Positions 6,563 to 13,101 of a stretch of 30,923 nucleotides of DNA are shown piece by piece. A model generated the notes under the pieces. It was given only the letters and a program-made list of their open reading frames with translations, was not told the DNA's origin and ran no database searches. Positions within the stretch are counted from its first letter, which is position 1, and the number at the start of each line of letters is the position of its first letter. Position numbers and translations under genes: made by a program. Origin of the DNA: a virus; IMG/VR virus record IMGVR_UViG_3300035698_011778, positions 1 to 30,923 of that record; one strand, written 5' to 3'.

Positions 6563-6616
6563 TTATGTTTTCACATCGCCAACTAAGCACAACAATTAAT
6601 CTTGGTGGGTTTTTTT
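6546..6616 (+). terminator. Terminator with 11-bp stem, long loop and T-run
   Basis: CCCACCAAGAT (6546-6556) pairs perfectly with ATCTTGGTGGG (6599-6609), followed by seven T (6610-6616). The loop is 42 bases, unusually long for an intrinsic terminator, and could hold further structure or a regulatory site. Confidence 0.75.
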
Positions 6617-6640
6617 CGTGTTTGGTTGGCATTGTGAGTT

Positions 6641-6646
6641 TATAAT
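6641..6646 (+). promoter_or_regulatory. Probable -10 box for the replication module
   Basis: A perfect TATAAT at 6641-6646, 15 bases before ATG 6662, directly after the terminator. No good -35 lies at the proper distance (best nearby TTGGTT is too close). The transcript would have a leader of only about 9 bases. Confidence 0.4.
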
Positions 6647-6661
6647 TTAACCCACCGAGAA

Positions 6662-7291
6662 ATGAATGATGGTTGGATAAAGATTCATCGTAAGATGTTA
6701 GACTGGGAATGGTATACTGATTCTTGTACAAAGGATCTATTTCTTCATTTGCTATTAATAGCTAATCATAAAGAAAAAATGTGGAAAGGTAATATTATAA
6801 AAAGAGGTGAAGTTTTGACAGGTAGAATTAAGTTAGCTGAGGAGCTTGGTTTTGGCATACAAAAAATCCGCACATCACTCAATCGTCTAAAATCAACCAG
6901 CGAAATAACCATCAAAACAACCAATAAATATAGCTTAATAAAGCTAAAAAACTACGAAGAGTATCAAGAGTCTAACCAGCTAGCTAACCAACAACTAACC
7001 ATCAATCAACCAGCAACTAACCACAAACAAGAAAGAAAGAAAGAAAAGAATATAAATATACCGTTTAATTTTTTCTGGAACAGCTACAACAAAAAGGTTG
7101 ATAAATCTAAATGTGAAAAGAAATGGAATTCACTCACTGAAGAAGATAGAAAAAAAGCTATGCATAATATACCACTCTACATTAAGAATACCCCAGATGT
7201 TAAGTATAGAAAAAATCCTATTACTTGGTTAAACGGTAAATGTTGGGAAGATGAGGTTTTAGAGAATATTGAACAACATAATTTTTATTAG
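6662..7291 (+). CDS. DnaD/O-like phage replication initiation protein
   Basis: Residues 1-105 match the N-terminal winged-helix domain of phage replisome organisers: GWIKIHRKMLDWEWY, FLHLLLIANHKEK, RGEVLTGRIKLAEELG, then the recognition helix region (IQKIRTSLNRLKSTSEITIK) and the wing (NKYSLIKLKNYEEYQ). A Gln/Asn-rich linker (about 104-125) leads to a basic helical C-terminal domain ending in a pattern common to these proteins (NPITWLNGKCWEDE). Such proteins bind the origin and load the helicase; the helicase gene follows 13 bases later. A phage origin is often within this gene. I looked for iterons in its AT-rich linker (6960-7030): there are repeated AACCA words on the plus strand but no clear array. 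Confidence 0.75.
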   Translation: MNDGWIKIHRKMLDWEWYTDSCTKDLFLHLLLIANHKEKMWKGNIIKRGEVLTGRIKLAEELGFGIQKIRTSLNRLKSTSEITIKTTNKYSLIKLKNYEEYQESNQLANQQLTINQPATNHKQERKKEKNINIPFNFFWNSYNKKVDKSKCEKKWNSLTEEDRKKAMHNIPLYIKNTPDVKYRKNPITWLNGKCWEDEVLENIEQHNFY

Positions 7292-7304
7292 TTAAAACAA
7301 AAAC

Positions 7305-8222
7305 ATGAAAGCTCCAAATGTTAAGATTAGTGATTACATAACTTCCGATGAGTATGAGAAGCTATTAGGGGCTGAATCAATAATCGAAGATTTAGAATTA
7401 GATCACATTAATAAAGTCTTTGTTGAACTTGAGAAGTCAGATTTAAGAATATTGAAAAGTGCTTCGTTTCTTGATGTTGCTAAAGTTCTCATTCGTGGAG
7501 CCGTAACAAGAATAGGTGCTTATTCTAATATTGGTAAATCTAAACTTGCTTACTGGATTAGTATACAGTTATTAAAAAATAACTATTCAGGAATTATATT
7601 TTCAACTGAAGTAAATAGACACACAGTACTAAGCAATTTAATATCCTGTGTTGATGAAGTAGATTTTTGGAAGGTAGCAAAAAAAGAACATATACCATCT
7701 GAAAAATGTAGATATTTGTTTAGCTCTTTGCAAATTTATGACGGTAGGCGTGGAGCTATGTTTCTTAAAACTATTAGGGAATTTGTGATAGCCAATGGAG
7801 GGAATATTGATTTTATAATTGTTGATTTTTGCCAAAATATAAAAGATTATCAGTTTTCTAAAAATGAATATGAGCAAATGAGTAACTATGCTTTAGAGAT
7901 TCAACAACTAGCGCAAAACTTTGATATTTGTGTTATAGATTTAAGCCAGCTTGCCAATTCTGCGGTAAAGGAAGACTATAAGAAGTCAGGATTTATAAGT
8001 TTCAAGGGTAGTGGGGCTTTGTATGCTAGTGCTGATATTGGAATTCAACTTGTTAGAGATAAAGAAAATAATCCGAATCAAATGTTTATTGAAGTTAGAA
8101 AGCATAAGTATTATAAAACTGGTGATATACTTGTTGAAGTTGATTTTTCTACAACAAACTTTCAACATATCGATTCTCTAACTGAAAAAGCACTTAATAA
8201 ATTCCAAAATGATAACAATTAA
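7305..8222 (+). CDS. DnaB-type replicative helicase, RecA-fold domain only
   Basis: A 305-aa ATPase with a DnaB-like core: Walker A AYSNIGKS at 72-79, a strand-turn (IIFSTEVNR, 97-105) like the motif after Walker A in DnaB, Walker B IIVDFCQNI at 171-179 (D174), and the H3-type motif DLSQLAN at 212-218. Residues 1-60 are too short to be the DnaB N-terminal scaffold. Phage replicative helicases without the N-terminal domain are known. It follows the initiator gene and overlaps the next gene by 14 bases, so initiator, helicase and primase-like protein are one translational block. Confidence 0.75.
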   Translation: MKAPNVKISDYITSDEYEKLLGAESIIEDLELDHINKVFVELEKSDLRILKSASFLDVAKVLIRGAVTRIGAYSNIGKSKLAYWISIQLLKNNYSGIIFSTEVNRHTVLSNLISCVDEVDFWKVAKKEHIPSEKCRYLFSSLQIYDGRRGAMFLKTIREFVIANGGNIDFIIVDFCQNIKDYQFSKNEYEQMSNYALEIQQLAQNFDICVIDLSQLANSAVKEDYKKSGFISFKGSGALYASADIGIQLVRDKENNPNQMFIEVRKHKYYKTGDILVEVDFSTTNFQHIDSLTEKALNKFQNDNN

Positions 8223-8742
8223 TAATCATTATCGGGTTGATTACGAAAAATATTTATACGAATGTAAAGGAAATTATGATTTGTTTTATGATCTTGTGTG
8301 TGATGATAAACTCGAGATTGATAGGGCTTATGAAGCAATGAAGAAAAAAACAACTCAAACTTTAGGATTCTTTCAAGCAGTGAATATTTTTAAGGATTAC
8401 TTGCCAACTCTGGTAAAAATAAAGCTTGAGTATGTGAAAGATAAGCATCTTGTATGGAGAAAAATTAAGAATTTACTTGAGAGTGAAGGTAAACTTGAAG
8501 TAGAAAAATCAAAAGAGATCCCGATTGAATACGTTTGTGAGCAATTAGGAATTAAGCTTTATCACGGAAGAGCCGCTACGCCGTTTGTCCAAGAAGCTAA
8601 TAATATAACGGCTTTTATGGTAAAAAATAATAGATTTAGGTGCTTTAGAACTGGTAAATATGGGACAAATATTGATTTAGTAATGGAAGTTACAGGAAAT
8701 AATTTTATACAATCTGTTAAATATCTTAATGCCTTGATATAG
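8209..8742 (+). CDS. Primase CHC2-like domain protein lacking most zinc ligands
   Basis: Residues about 103-177 follow the layout of the DnaG N-terminal zinc-binding (CHC2) domain: EIPIEYVCEQLGIKL (103-117), a strand containing ATPFV where CPFH is expected (123-127), TAFMVKNNRFRCFRTGKYG (134-152) where the family has a CFxCGxGG turn, then NIDLVMEVTGNNFIQSVKYL (154-173). Only C145 of the usual zinc ligands remains. Residues 1-100 are helical and unrecognised. There is no TOPRIM catalytic domain, so this is not a complete primase. It may have become a DNA-binding or helicase-partner module; translational coupling to the helicase fits. Confidence 0.6.
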   Translation: MITINNHYRVDYEKYLYECKGNYDLFYDLVCDDKLEIDRAYEAMKKKTTQTLGFFQAVNIFKDYLPTLVKIKLEYVKDKHLVWRKIKNLLESEGKLEVEKSKEIPIEYVCEQLGIKLYHGRAATPFVQEANNITAFMVKNNRFRCFRTGKYGTNIDLVMEVTGNNFIQSVKYLNALI

Positions 8743-8768
8743 CTTTATTTATTTATTAAAATTAAATC

Positions 8769-9053
8769 ATGAAAAACCGTATGAATACTTACTTGAGGGC
8801 GTTTAAGTATAAAGAAAATGATATTATTTCATGTGAGTTTTGCGGTAGACTTTCTATTGATATTAGATACATAAACCCAAGAGGAATAGGAAAAGACAAG
8901 AATAAAAATTGTGTAGAAAACCTTGTTGCCTTGTGTAAAGATTGTTATTTAAAAATCAAGTCTAAACGTATTTCAAAAGATGATTTAATAAAACAACATG
9001 AATTTCTAATGATGAGCGAAGGAGTTAAGTTTTTATCTCATGATAATTTATGA
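8769..9053 (+). CDS. HNH-like zinc protein with altered catalytic positions
   Basis: A 94-aa protein laid out like an HNH endonuclease: CEFC at 22-25, DIRYINPRGIG at 31-41, NCVENLVALCKDCY at 47-60 with the second CxxC at 56-59. In active HNH proteins the second motif normally reads D-[IH]-H-H-I and the last ends C-H; here those histidines are Arg33/Tyr34 and Tyr60, whereas the Asn (N51) is kept. It may be an inactive structural or DNA-binding derivative, or a divergent nuclease. Stop is UGA. It follows the replication genes. Confidence 0.6.
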   Translation: MKNRMNTYLRAFKYKENDIISCEFCGRLSIDIRYINPRGIGKDKNKNCVENLVALCKDCYLKIKSKRISKDDLIKQHEFLMMSEGVKFLSHDNL

Positions 9054-9189
9054 TAGTCCAGGAGATGATTAAAGGTATGTAGGTTAAGAGAAAGCATACT
9101 AAATGATAAAGTATACCATAAGCACATTAAAAATCAATACAGGTCAACGTAACAACTCACAGCAACTTTATAAATTAATAACAATAATT

Positions 9190-9435
9190 ATGGTTAAATT
9201 AACAGGTAAAGAAGCCGGTTTCATAGAAGAAACTTTGAATGACTTACAACAAATAACTTTGAATTATAACTCCAAAGAAAAAATTGAAGAATGTTTAAGT
9301 ATTATTTCAGATTCTATTAGGAAAGAATTTGAAGAATTATTACAAGATGAAGACTCCAATAGAAAATATGACAAAAAAGAGCAAGAAACTAGAGATTTTA
9401 ATAGCTTCTTACTTACTGATTTATACAAGTGTTAA
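9190..9435 (+). CDS. Hypothetical 81-aa protein
   Basis: I start it at ATG 9190 (MVKLTGKEAGFIEETL) because the leader TTTATAAATTAATAACAATAATT resembles those elsewhere, while the longer frame from 9103 has a peptide unlike its neighbours and no such leader. Acidic and helical; no motif recognised. Its stop codon (9433-9435) overlaps the stop of the convergent gene on the other strand, marking the junction with the inverted island. Confidence 0.55.
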   Translation: MVKLTGKEAGFIEETLNDLQQITLNYNSKEKIEECLSIISDSIRKEFEELLQDEDSNRKYDKKEQETRDFNSFLLTDLYKC

Positions 9436-9593
9436 CTAGCATACTTTACTAATCTAGCTTTGTAATCATTCTCTTGCCTCCGGTTTATTTCTTTTTCAAT
9501 CCAATTGTAATGAATGCTAATTGTTCTTCTTAACCCATAAAGAGTCTCAAGCTTTCTTTTGTTTATTAAGTGCCTTGTGTCGCAGTATTTCAT
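9432..9593 (-). CDS. Hypothetical 53-aa basic protein of the inverted island
   Basis: Starts MKYCDTRHLINKRKLETLYG and ends KARLVKYAS. It is basic and helical, without a recognised motif. The leader before ATG 9593 (AACTTAATACTAATACC) resembles those of the other three island genes. Stop overlaps that of the convergent plus-strand gene. Confidence 0.5.
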   Translation of the reverse strand: MKYCDTRHLINKRKLETLYGLRRTISIHYNWIEKEINRRQENDYKARLVKYAS

Positions 9594-9617
9594 GGTATTA
9601 GTATTAAGTTTGTAAAC

Positions 9618-9767
9618 TTACAATGCTTTTACTTTATTAATTAGTTCCTCATAGTATTCCAATGCCGTTATTTTTTTTGTGTTCTTTGATTCTTTTATAA
9701 GTATATTAACTAAAATTGATCTGTCCAATATATTAATTTGTCCTGGTGATGTTGTTGTGTTTGTCAT
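9618..9767 (-). CDS. Hypothetical 49-aa protein of the inverted island
   Basis: Starts MTNTTTSPGQINILDRSILV and continues as an amphipathic helical segment (NILIKESKNTKKITALEYYE). Its leader, CTTAATTCACATTATC directly before ATG, is nearly identical to that of the LPD29 gene upstream, so it is very likely translated. Function unknown. Confidence 0.5.
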   Translation of the reverse strand: MTNTTTSPGQINILDRSILVNILIKESKNTKKITALEYYEELINKVKAL

Positions 9768-9795
9768 GATAATGTGAATTAAGTTTGTAAAAAGT

Positions 9796-10224
9796 TTAAT
9801 CTATAATTGGCTTATTCTTTAAAAACTTATATAATAATTGATCGCTCCATATATCTAATTTTCTCATTACTTCTGTATCCGTAAATTCTGCTAATCCGTG
9901 ATATTTACATAAATATATTTTTGCTCGTTCTTTCACTTCTTGTGATATTGTCCTGCTAGTAAATATGTAACTAACTTGCGGCAGTCCTTCAATTGAATTT
10001 GAATATTCGTAGCAATCAGTCATTCCGTCAAAGTGTCCTTGTTTATACTTTGATACGATTTTTTTTATTTTTTGTTCAGGTACTCCATTTTCGTATCCTA
10101 TATTAATAGAATTGCCCCCTGCATAGTTTTCGGATATTACTTTGAATTTAATGTTAGGAAAATGTTCTTTGAGGTCTTTTCTAATTAGTTTTGCTGCTTG
10201 TGCTGCAATTGTTGGTGTTCTCAT
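9796..10224 (-). CDS. LPD29-family protein (Large polyvalent-protein-associated domain 29)
   Basis: I start it at ATG 10224 (MRTPTIAAQAAKLIRKDLKE), where the island leader TTAATTCACATTATC ends. Residues about 8-80 match my memory of LPD29: an N-terminal AA..IRKDLKEHFPNIKF motif, YAGGNSINIGYENG, a helix, then the YKQGHFDGMTDCYEY motif. This domain is common on mobile elements and in phage polyvalent proteins that are thought to act on host functions or defence. The C-terminal 60 residues are helical and unrecognised. It is the largest gene of the inverted island, followed closely by two tiny genes. Confidence 0.7.
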   Translation of the reverse strand: MRTPTIAAQAAKLIRKDLKEHFPNIKFKVISENYAGGNSINIGYENGVPEQKIKKIVSKYKQGHFDGMTDCYEYSNSIEGLPQVSYIFTSRTISQEVKERAKIYLCKYHGLAEFTDTEVMRKLDIWSDQLLYKFLKNKPIID

Positions 10225-10244
10225 GATAATGTGAATTAATGTAT

Positions 10245-10277
10245 AAAAAAGAGAATTAAGCCCCACGAATGAGGCTT
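10245..10277 (-). terminator. Weak terminator or attenuator inside the island
   Basis: Minus-strand stem AAGCCTC/GGGGCTT (10277-10271 with 10264-10258, one mismatch, 6-base loop), then AATTCTC and a run of six T down to 10246. It lies directly after the 101-aa gene and before the LPD29 gene, so it may reduce downstream transcription. The stem is short. Confidence 0.4.
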
Positions 10278-10287
10278 TATCTTTCTT

Positions 10288-10593
10288 TTATATGATTCTC
10301 ATGATCTCTCCTTCTTCAGCTCTTTTATTCAAATCGTCTTGTTTTGCGGTGTCGTTGTTTACTATGTGATTTAGTAAACTTTGTTCTGGAATTTCTAGGT
10401 GTTCGAAAAAGGCGCTATAAAAATCATTATATATTTTCGTGCATAAACTGTGCGCAACACATTTTCCTAAAATCCTGTGTGCGTCTTTATCTGTTTTATT
10501 CCAATTCTCATTGATCAGAACCGATTGAACGCCCCCTATTAGTTTTAAAACTCTTCGGGTGTCTGCCGTTGTTGTGATTTTTTGATTTGTCAT
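10288..10593 (-). CDS. Hypothetical 101-aa protein, first gene of the inverted island
   Basis: I start it at ATG 10593 (MTNQKITTTADTRRVLKLIG): the frame is open further upstream to 10794, but that extension would run through the promoter at 10625-10653, and the island leader (TTAATTCATATTACC) precedes 10593. The protein is helical with an acidic C-terminus (RAEEGEIMRII). No family recognised. First gene after a near-consensus promoter, hence probably well expressed. Confidence 0.6.
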   Translation of the reverse strand: MTNQKITTTADTRRVLKLIGGVQSVLINENWNKTDKDAHRILGKCVAHSLCTKIYNDFYSAFFEHLEIPEQSLLNHIVNNDTAKQDDLNKRAEEGEIMRII

Positions 10594-10624
10594 GGTAATA
10601 TGAATTAAATGATTGATTGCTCCT

Positions 10625-10653
10625 ATTATATAGGAATGTATATACAATGTCAA
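10625..10653 (-). promoter_or_regulatory. Consensus sigma70 promoter of the inverted island
   Basis: Minus strand: TTGACA (10653-10648), exactly 17 bases, TATAAT (10630-10625). Both boxes are perfect. The spacer holds the palindrome TGTATATACA (10637-10646), also present at 5412-5421 in the rightward control promoter. It fires about 30 bases upstream of ATG 10593. Confidence 0.85.
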
Positions 10654-10672
10654 CACATTATCATACTTTATC

Positions 10673-10700
10673 TTGTATTTTCTGTTAAAAGTGGCATAAT
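10673..10700 (+). promoter_or_regulatory. Divergent promoter giving a near-leaderless transcript
   Basis: TTGTAT (10673-10678), 16 bases, CATAAT (10695-10700). ATG 10707 is only 6 bases past the -10, so transcription would begin at or next to the start codon. The -35 is weak. Confidence 0.4.
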
Positions 10701-10706
10701 TAATAT

Positions 10707-10892
10707 ATGGAAAAGCTTGTTTTGCTCTCTGATAAGGCTTGTAAGTTAATAAAAGAAATTCGTAATACTCCGAATGATCTAAAAAACGCCCCACAAAAAG
10801 AACAGATGGAAATGCGTTTACATGTATTAATAGAAGCGATAAGACAAGAGATAAGATCTAAACGATTATTACAATTATCATATAATGTATAA
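10707..10892 (+). CDS. Hypothetical 61-aa helical protein
   Basis: A short helical protein (MEKLVLLSDKACKLIKEIRN at the start, basic towards the C-terminus with EAIRQEIRSKRLLQ). No recognised motif. It opens the rightward transcript after the inverted island and overlaps the next gene by 8 bases. Placement of ATG right behind the candidate -10 box suggests leaderless translation. Confidence 0.5.
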   Translation: MEKLVLLSDKACKLIKEIRNTPNDLKNAPQKEQMEMRLHVLIEAIRQEIRSKRLLQLSYNV

Positions 10893-11194
10893 TATTATCA
10901 CACATAAAAAAGTATTATCGTTTATAAGAGCTATAAGATTAAGTTTTCTTGAGGCCGGTATAGTATATACAAGCGGGGCGTGTTACGGGTTTTACACTAT
11001 TTTGAAAGAATTTTCTGACGGGGCTGAGGCTTATACGAATTTACCCAATAAGTCTCATATTATTACTAAGATAGGATCTAAGTTTTATGACATACAAGGA
11101 GAATATATAAACAAAGAATTACAAAGAACAAGACCATGAATATTGGGAAGGTATAATTTCAACGCAACGAATAGAAAAGATATTAGAAAAATAA
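10885..11194 (+). pseudogene. Small phage protein with an apparent +1 frameshift near its end
   Basis: The first frame (10885-11139, 84 aa) holds a recognisable pattern of small phage proteins of unknown function: LSFIRAIRLSF, then ACYGFYTILKEFSDGAEAY, HIITKIGSKFYDIQGEY. It then ends with ELQRTRP and a UGA. In the +1 frame from about 11111 the reading continues as KEQDHEYWEGIISTQRIEKILEK to a UAA at 11192-11194, which looks like the natural C-terminus (an HEYW segment commonly follows the YDI-GEY segment in such proteins as I remember them). One extra base around 11113-11120 would explain it. It is a frameshift mutation, an assembly error, or a programmed shift. Confidence 0.55.
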
Positions 11195-11211
11195 TAATTT
11201 AATTCCTAAAC

Positions 11212-11262
11212 ATGCCAAAGATATATTCAGCAAAGATCAAAGAGATATTTAACAAACATTAA
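11212..11262 (+). CDS. Possible 16-aa peptide
   Basis: ATG at 11212 follows AATAATTTAATTCCTAAAC, a leader of the usual type, and reads MPKIYSAKIKEIFNKH before a UAA. Too short to judge by coding content; the leader is the only support. Confidence 0.2.
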   Translation: MPKIYSAKIKEIFNKH

Positions 11263-11271
11263 TCATAGCCT

Positions 11272-11409
11272 ATGATCAGCGACATATACATAACAGAAGA
11301 AGAAATAAGAAACTTATCAGACAAACAAAAGATAAACCTAATAATAGAGAGACTCAATGAGATAGTCCCACACTTAAAAGACTTTAGAAAACGTACTAGA
11401 CTTAATTAA
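11272..11409 (+). CDS. Hypothetical 45-aa protein before terS
   Basis: Reads MISDIYITEEEIRNLSDKQK, then a helical part and a basic end (KDFRKRTRLN). It lies 9 bases upstream of the small terminase gene; its stop lies within the AT leader of terS. Two helices with an intervening polar turn are likely. No family recognised. Confidence 0.45.
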   Translation: MISDIYITEEEIRNLSDKQKINLIIERLNEIVPHLKDFRKRTRLN

Positions 11410-11418
11410 TATTTATAT

Positions 11419-11832
11419 ATGAAAGCAATTACCGTCAAGAACAAAGTGGGTCAACCTCTTAAGTTCAAAACCCCTGAAGAGCTAGAAAGAAAAATAAACA
11501 ATTATTTTGATAAATGTGATAAGAGAAAGAAAGAGATTATAAATAAGAAAGGTGAATTAGTATACATCAGTAGTCCAGAGCCTTATACAATGTCCGGTTT
11601 AGCTTATAGCTTAGGAGTAGACAGAGAGACAATATTAAATTATGCAAAACGAGAAGAATACTTTGGTACTATAAAGCTAGCTAGAGCCAAAGTACACTGT
11701 GATGTAGAGCGAAGATTGATGGAATTCAATAGTACTGGAGCCATATTTAATTTGAAGAACAATTTCGGTTGGAAAGATAAGACAGAACAAAATCTGAATG
11801 TTAAAATAGAAAAACCTATAATGGAAGTGTAA
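11419..11832 (+). CDS. terS: Terminase small subunit
   Basis: A 137-aa DNA-packaging protein. Residues about 12-30 (GQPLKFKTPEELERKINNYF), the helix-turn-helix segment YTMSGLAYSLGVDRETILNY (55-74), and the C-terminal FNSTGAIFNLKNNFGWKDKTEQ (103-124) are the conserved pattern of P22 gp3-like small terminases. It recognises the packaging site on phage DNA and presents the concatemer to the large subunit. The next gene overlaps it by one base (TAATG), so the two are translationally coupled. The C-terminal FGWKDKTEQ is a strong family marker. Confidence 0.85.
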   Translation: MKAITVKNKVGQPLKFKTPEELERKINNYFDKCDKRKKEIINKKGELVYISSPEPYTMSGLAYSLGVDRETILNYAKREEYFGTIKLARAKVHCDVERRLMEFNSTGAIFNLKNNFGWKDKTEQNLNVKIEKPIMEV

Positions 11833-13037
11833 TGGAGTTCAAAATAACAACCGCCACTAAAAAGATTAAAGCTCTTGATAAAAAGATAAGAGCTGTTTGT
11901 GGTGGTACTTCAGCAAGTAAAACTATTTCAGTGTTATTGTATTTGATCGCTAAAGCTCAAAGTGATAAACTCCCTACTCTTACTAGTGTTATATCGGAGA
12001 GTACTCCACATCTAAAGAGGGGAGCTATAAGGGATTTTAAGAATATACTTGAAGGACATAATTATTGGAAAGATCAAAATTGGAATGCTACAGATTTCAT
12101 ATATACTTTTAGTACTGGAAGCAAGATAGAATTCTTTTCAGCAGACCAAAGCGATAAGTTACGAGGCGCAAGGCGTGATAGGTGTTTTATAAATGAAGCT
12201 AATAATGTTTCATTAGATGCGTTTGATCAATTAGAAGTAAGAACTAAAGAGTTTTTATTCCTTGATTGGAACCCGACAAATGAATTTTGGTTCTACACTG
12301 ATATCAAGGATAACCGCAATGACGTTGACTTTATAACACTTACCTACAAAGACAATGAAGCACTAAGTCAAGAGATTATTGATAGTATAGAGTCAAGAAA
12401 GAATAGGAAAGGTTGGTGGCTAGTATATGGATTAGGACAGCTTGGAGAGGTGGAAGGTAAGATATATAAGGATTGGGCAATAATCGACGGTATACCGCAT
12501 GAAGCAAGGCTTGAGCGGTATGGGTTAGACTTTGGATTTTCAAATGATCCTACTGTGATTGTAGGAGTGTATTATTATAATGGTGGATATATTATTGATG
12601 AAGTAGCTTATTCAAAAGGATTAAGTAATAGACAAATTGCTGATATTTTACTTGCTCAAGAGAATAGCGTGCTTATTAAAGCGGACAGTGCAGAGCCAAA
12701 GAGCATTGAAGAGATTCAAAGCTATGGGGTGAATATAGTAGGTGTGAAGAAAGGTAGAGATTCGGTTGCACATGGTATTCAGTTTGTACAAGATCAGAGA
12801 ATAAGTGTCACTAAGCGCAGTATCAACACAATTAAGTGCTATCGTAATTATTTATGGAAAACAGATAAAGACGGTAAGATACTTAATGAACCTGAACATA
12901 AATTTAGCGATCCGATGGACTCAATTCGCTATGGAATGACAGGAATTAAAGGAAATAATGGTAATGATGAGGATTTGCAAAGATTCGCATTACATCAAGC
13001 AGAGTCTGTTTATAGTTCTATTGCTGGCGTTTTATAA
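11832..13037 (+). CDS. terL: Terminase large subunit
   Basis: Packaging ATPase/nuclease, 401 aa. Walker A-like GGTSASKT at 24-31 (variant, with Ala in place of the usual Gly), Walker B with catalytic Glu in FINEAN at 119-124 (E122), coupling segment LDWNPT at 144-149. The RNase H-fold nuclease domain follows: GLDFGFSND at 231-239 (D233), KADSAEPKS at 283-291 (D285) and the SDPMDSIRYG end at 359-368 (D363). Shorter than P22 TerL, close to PBSX/Terminase_3-type proteins. Together with terS and the portal it forms the packaging motor. A headful mechanism is plausible from the P22-like order but not shown. Confidence 0.9.
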   Translation: MEFKITTATKKIKALDKKIRAVCGGTSASKTISVLLYLIAKAQSDKLPTLTSVISESTPHLKRGAIRDFKNILEGHNYWKDQNWNATDFIYTFSTGSKIEFFSADQSDKLRGARRDRCFINEANNVSLDAFDQLEVRTKEFLFLDWNPTNEFWFYTDIKDNRNDVDFITLTYKDNEALSQEIIDSIESRKNRKGWWLVYGLGQLGEVEGKIYKDWAIIDGIPHEARLERYGLDFGFSNDPTVIVGVYYYNGGYIIDEVAYSKGLSNRQIADILLAQENSVLIKADSAEPKSIEEIQSYGVNIVGVKKGRDSVAHGIQFVQDQRISVTKRSINTIKCYRNYLWKTDKDGKILNEPEHKFSDPMDSIRYGMTGIKGNNGNDEDLQRFALHQAESVYSSIAGVL

Positions 13038-13043
13038 TATACG

Positions 13044-13072
13044 TTGACGGAATAGGAATATAGAAATATCCT
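13044..13072 (+). promoter_or_regulatory. Possible promoter upstream of the portal gene
   Basis: TTGACG (13044-13049), 17 bases, TATCCT (13067-13072), in the 64-base gap between terL and portal. The -10 is imperfect. The sequence GTATATACA follows at about 13075-13083, one base short of the palindrome seen in other promoters. Confidence 0.4.
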
Positions 13073-13101
13073 TAGTATATACAACTTATTCTCTTTTAAT
13101 A

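Noticed and set aside
9796-10266. Longer start of the LPD29 protein at 10266 (MGLNSLFYTLIHIIM)
   Set aside because: The hydrophobic extension encodes the terminator stem and leader region; ATG 10224 follows the conserved leader and the domain begins there.
10594-10794. Upstream extension of the 101-aa island gene to ATG 10794
   Set aside because: It would run across a perfect sigma70 promoter and lacks a leader, while ATG 10593 has the island leader.
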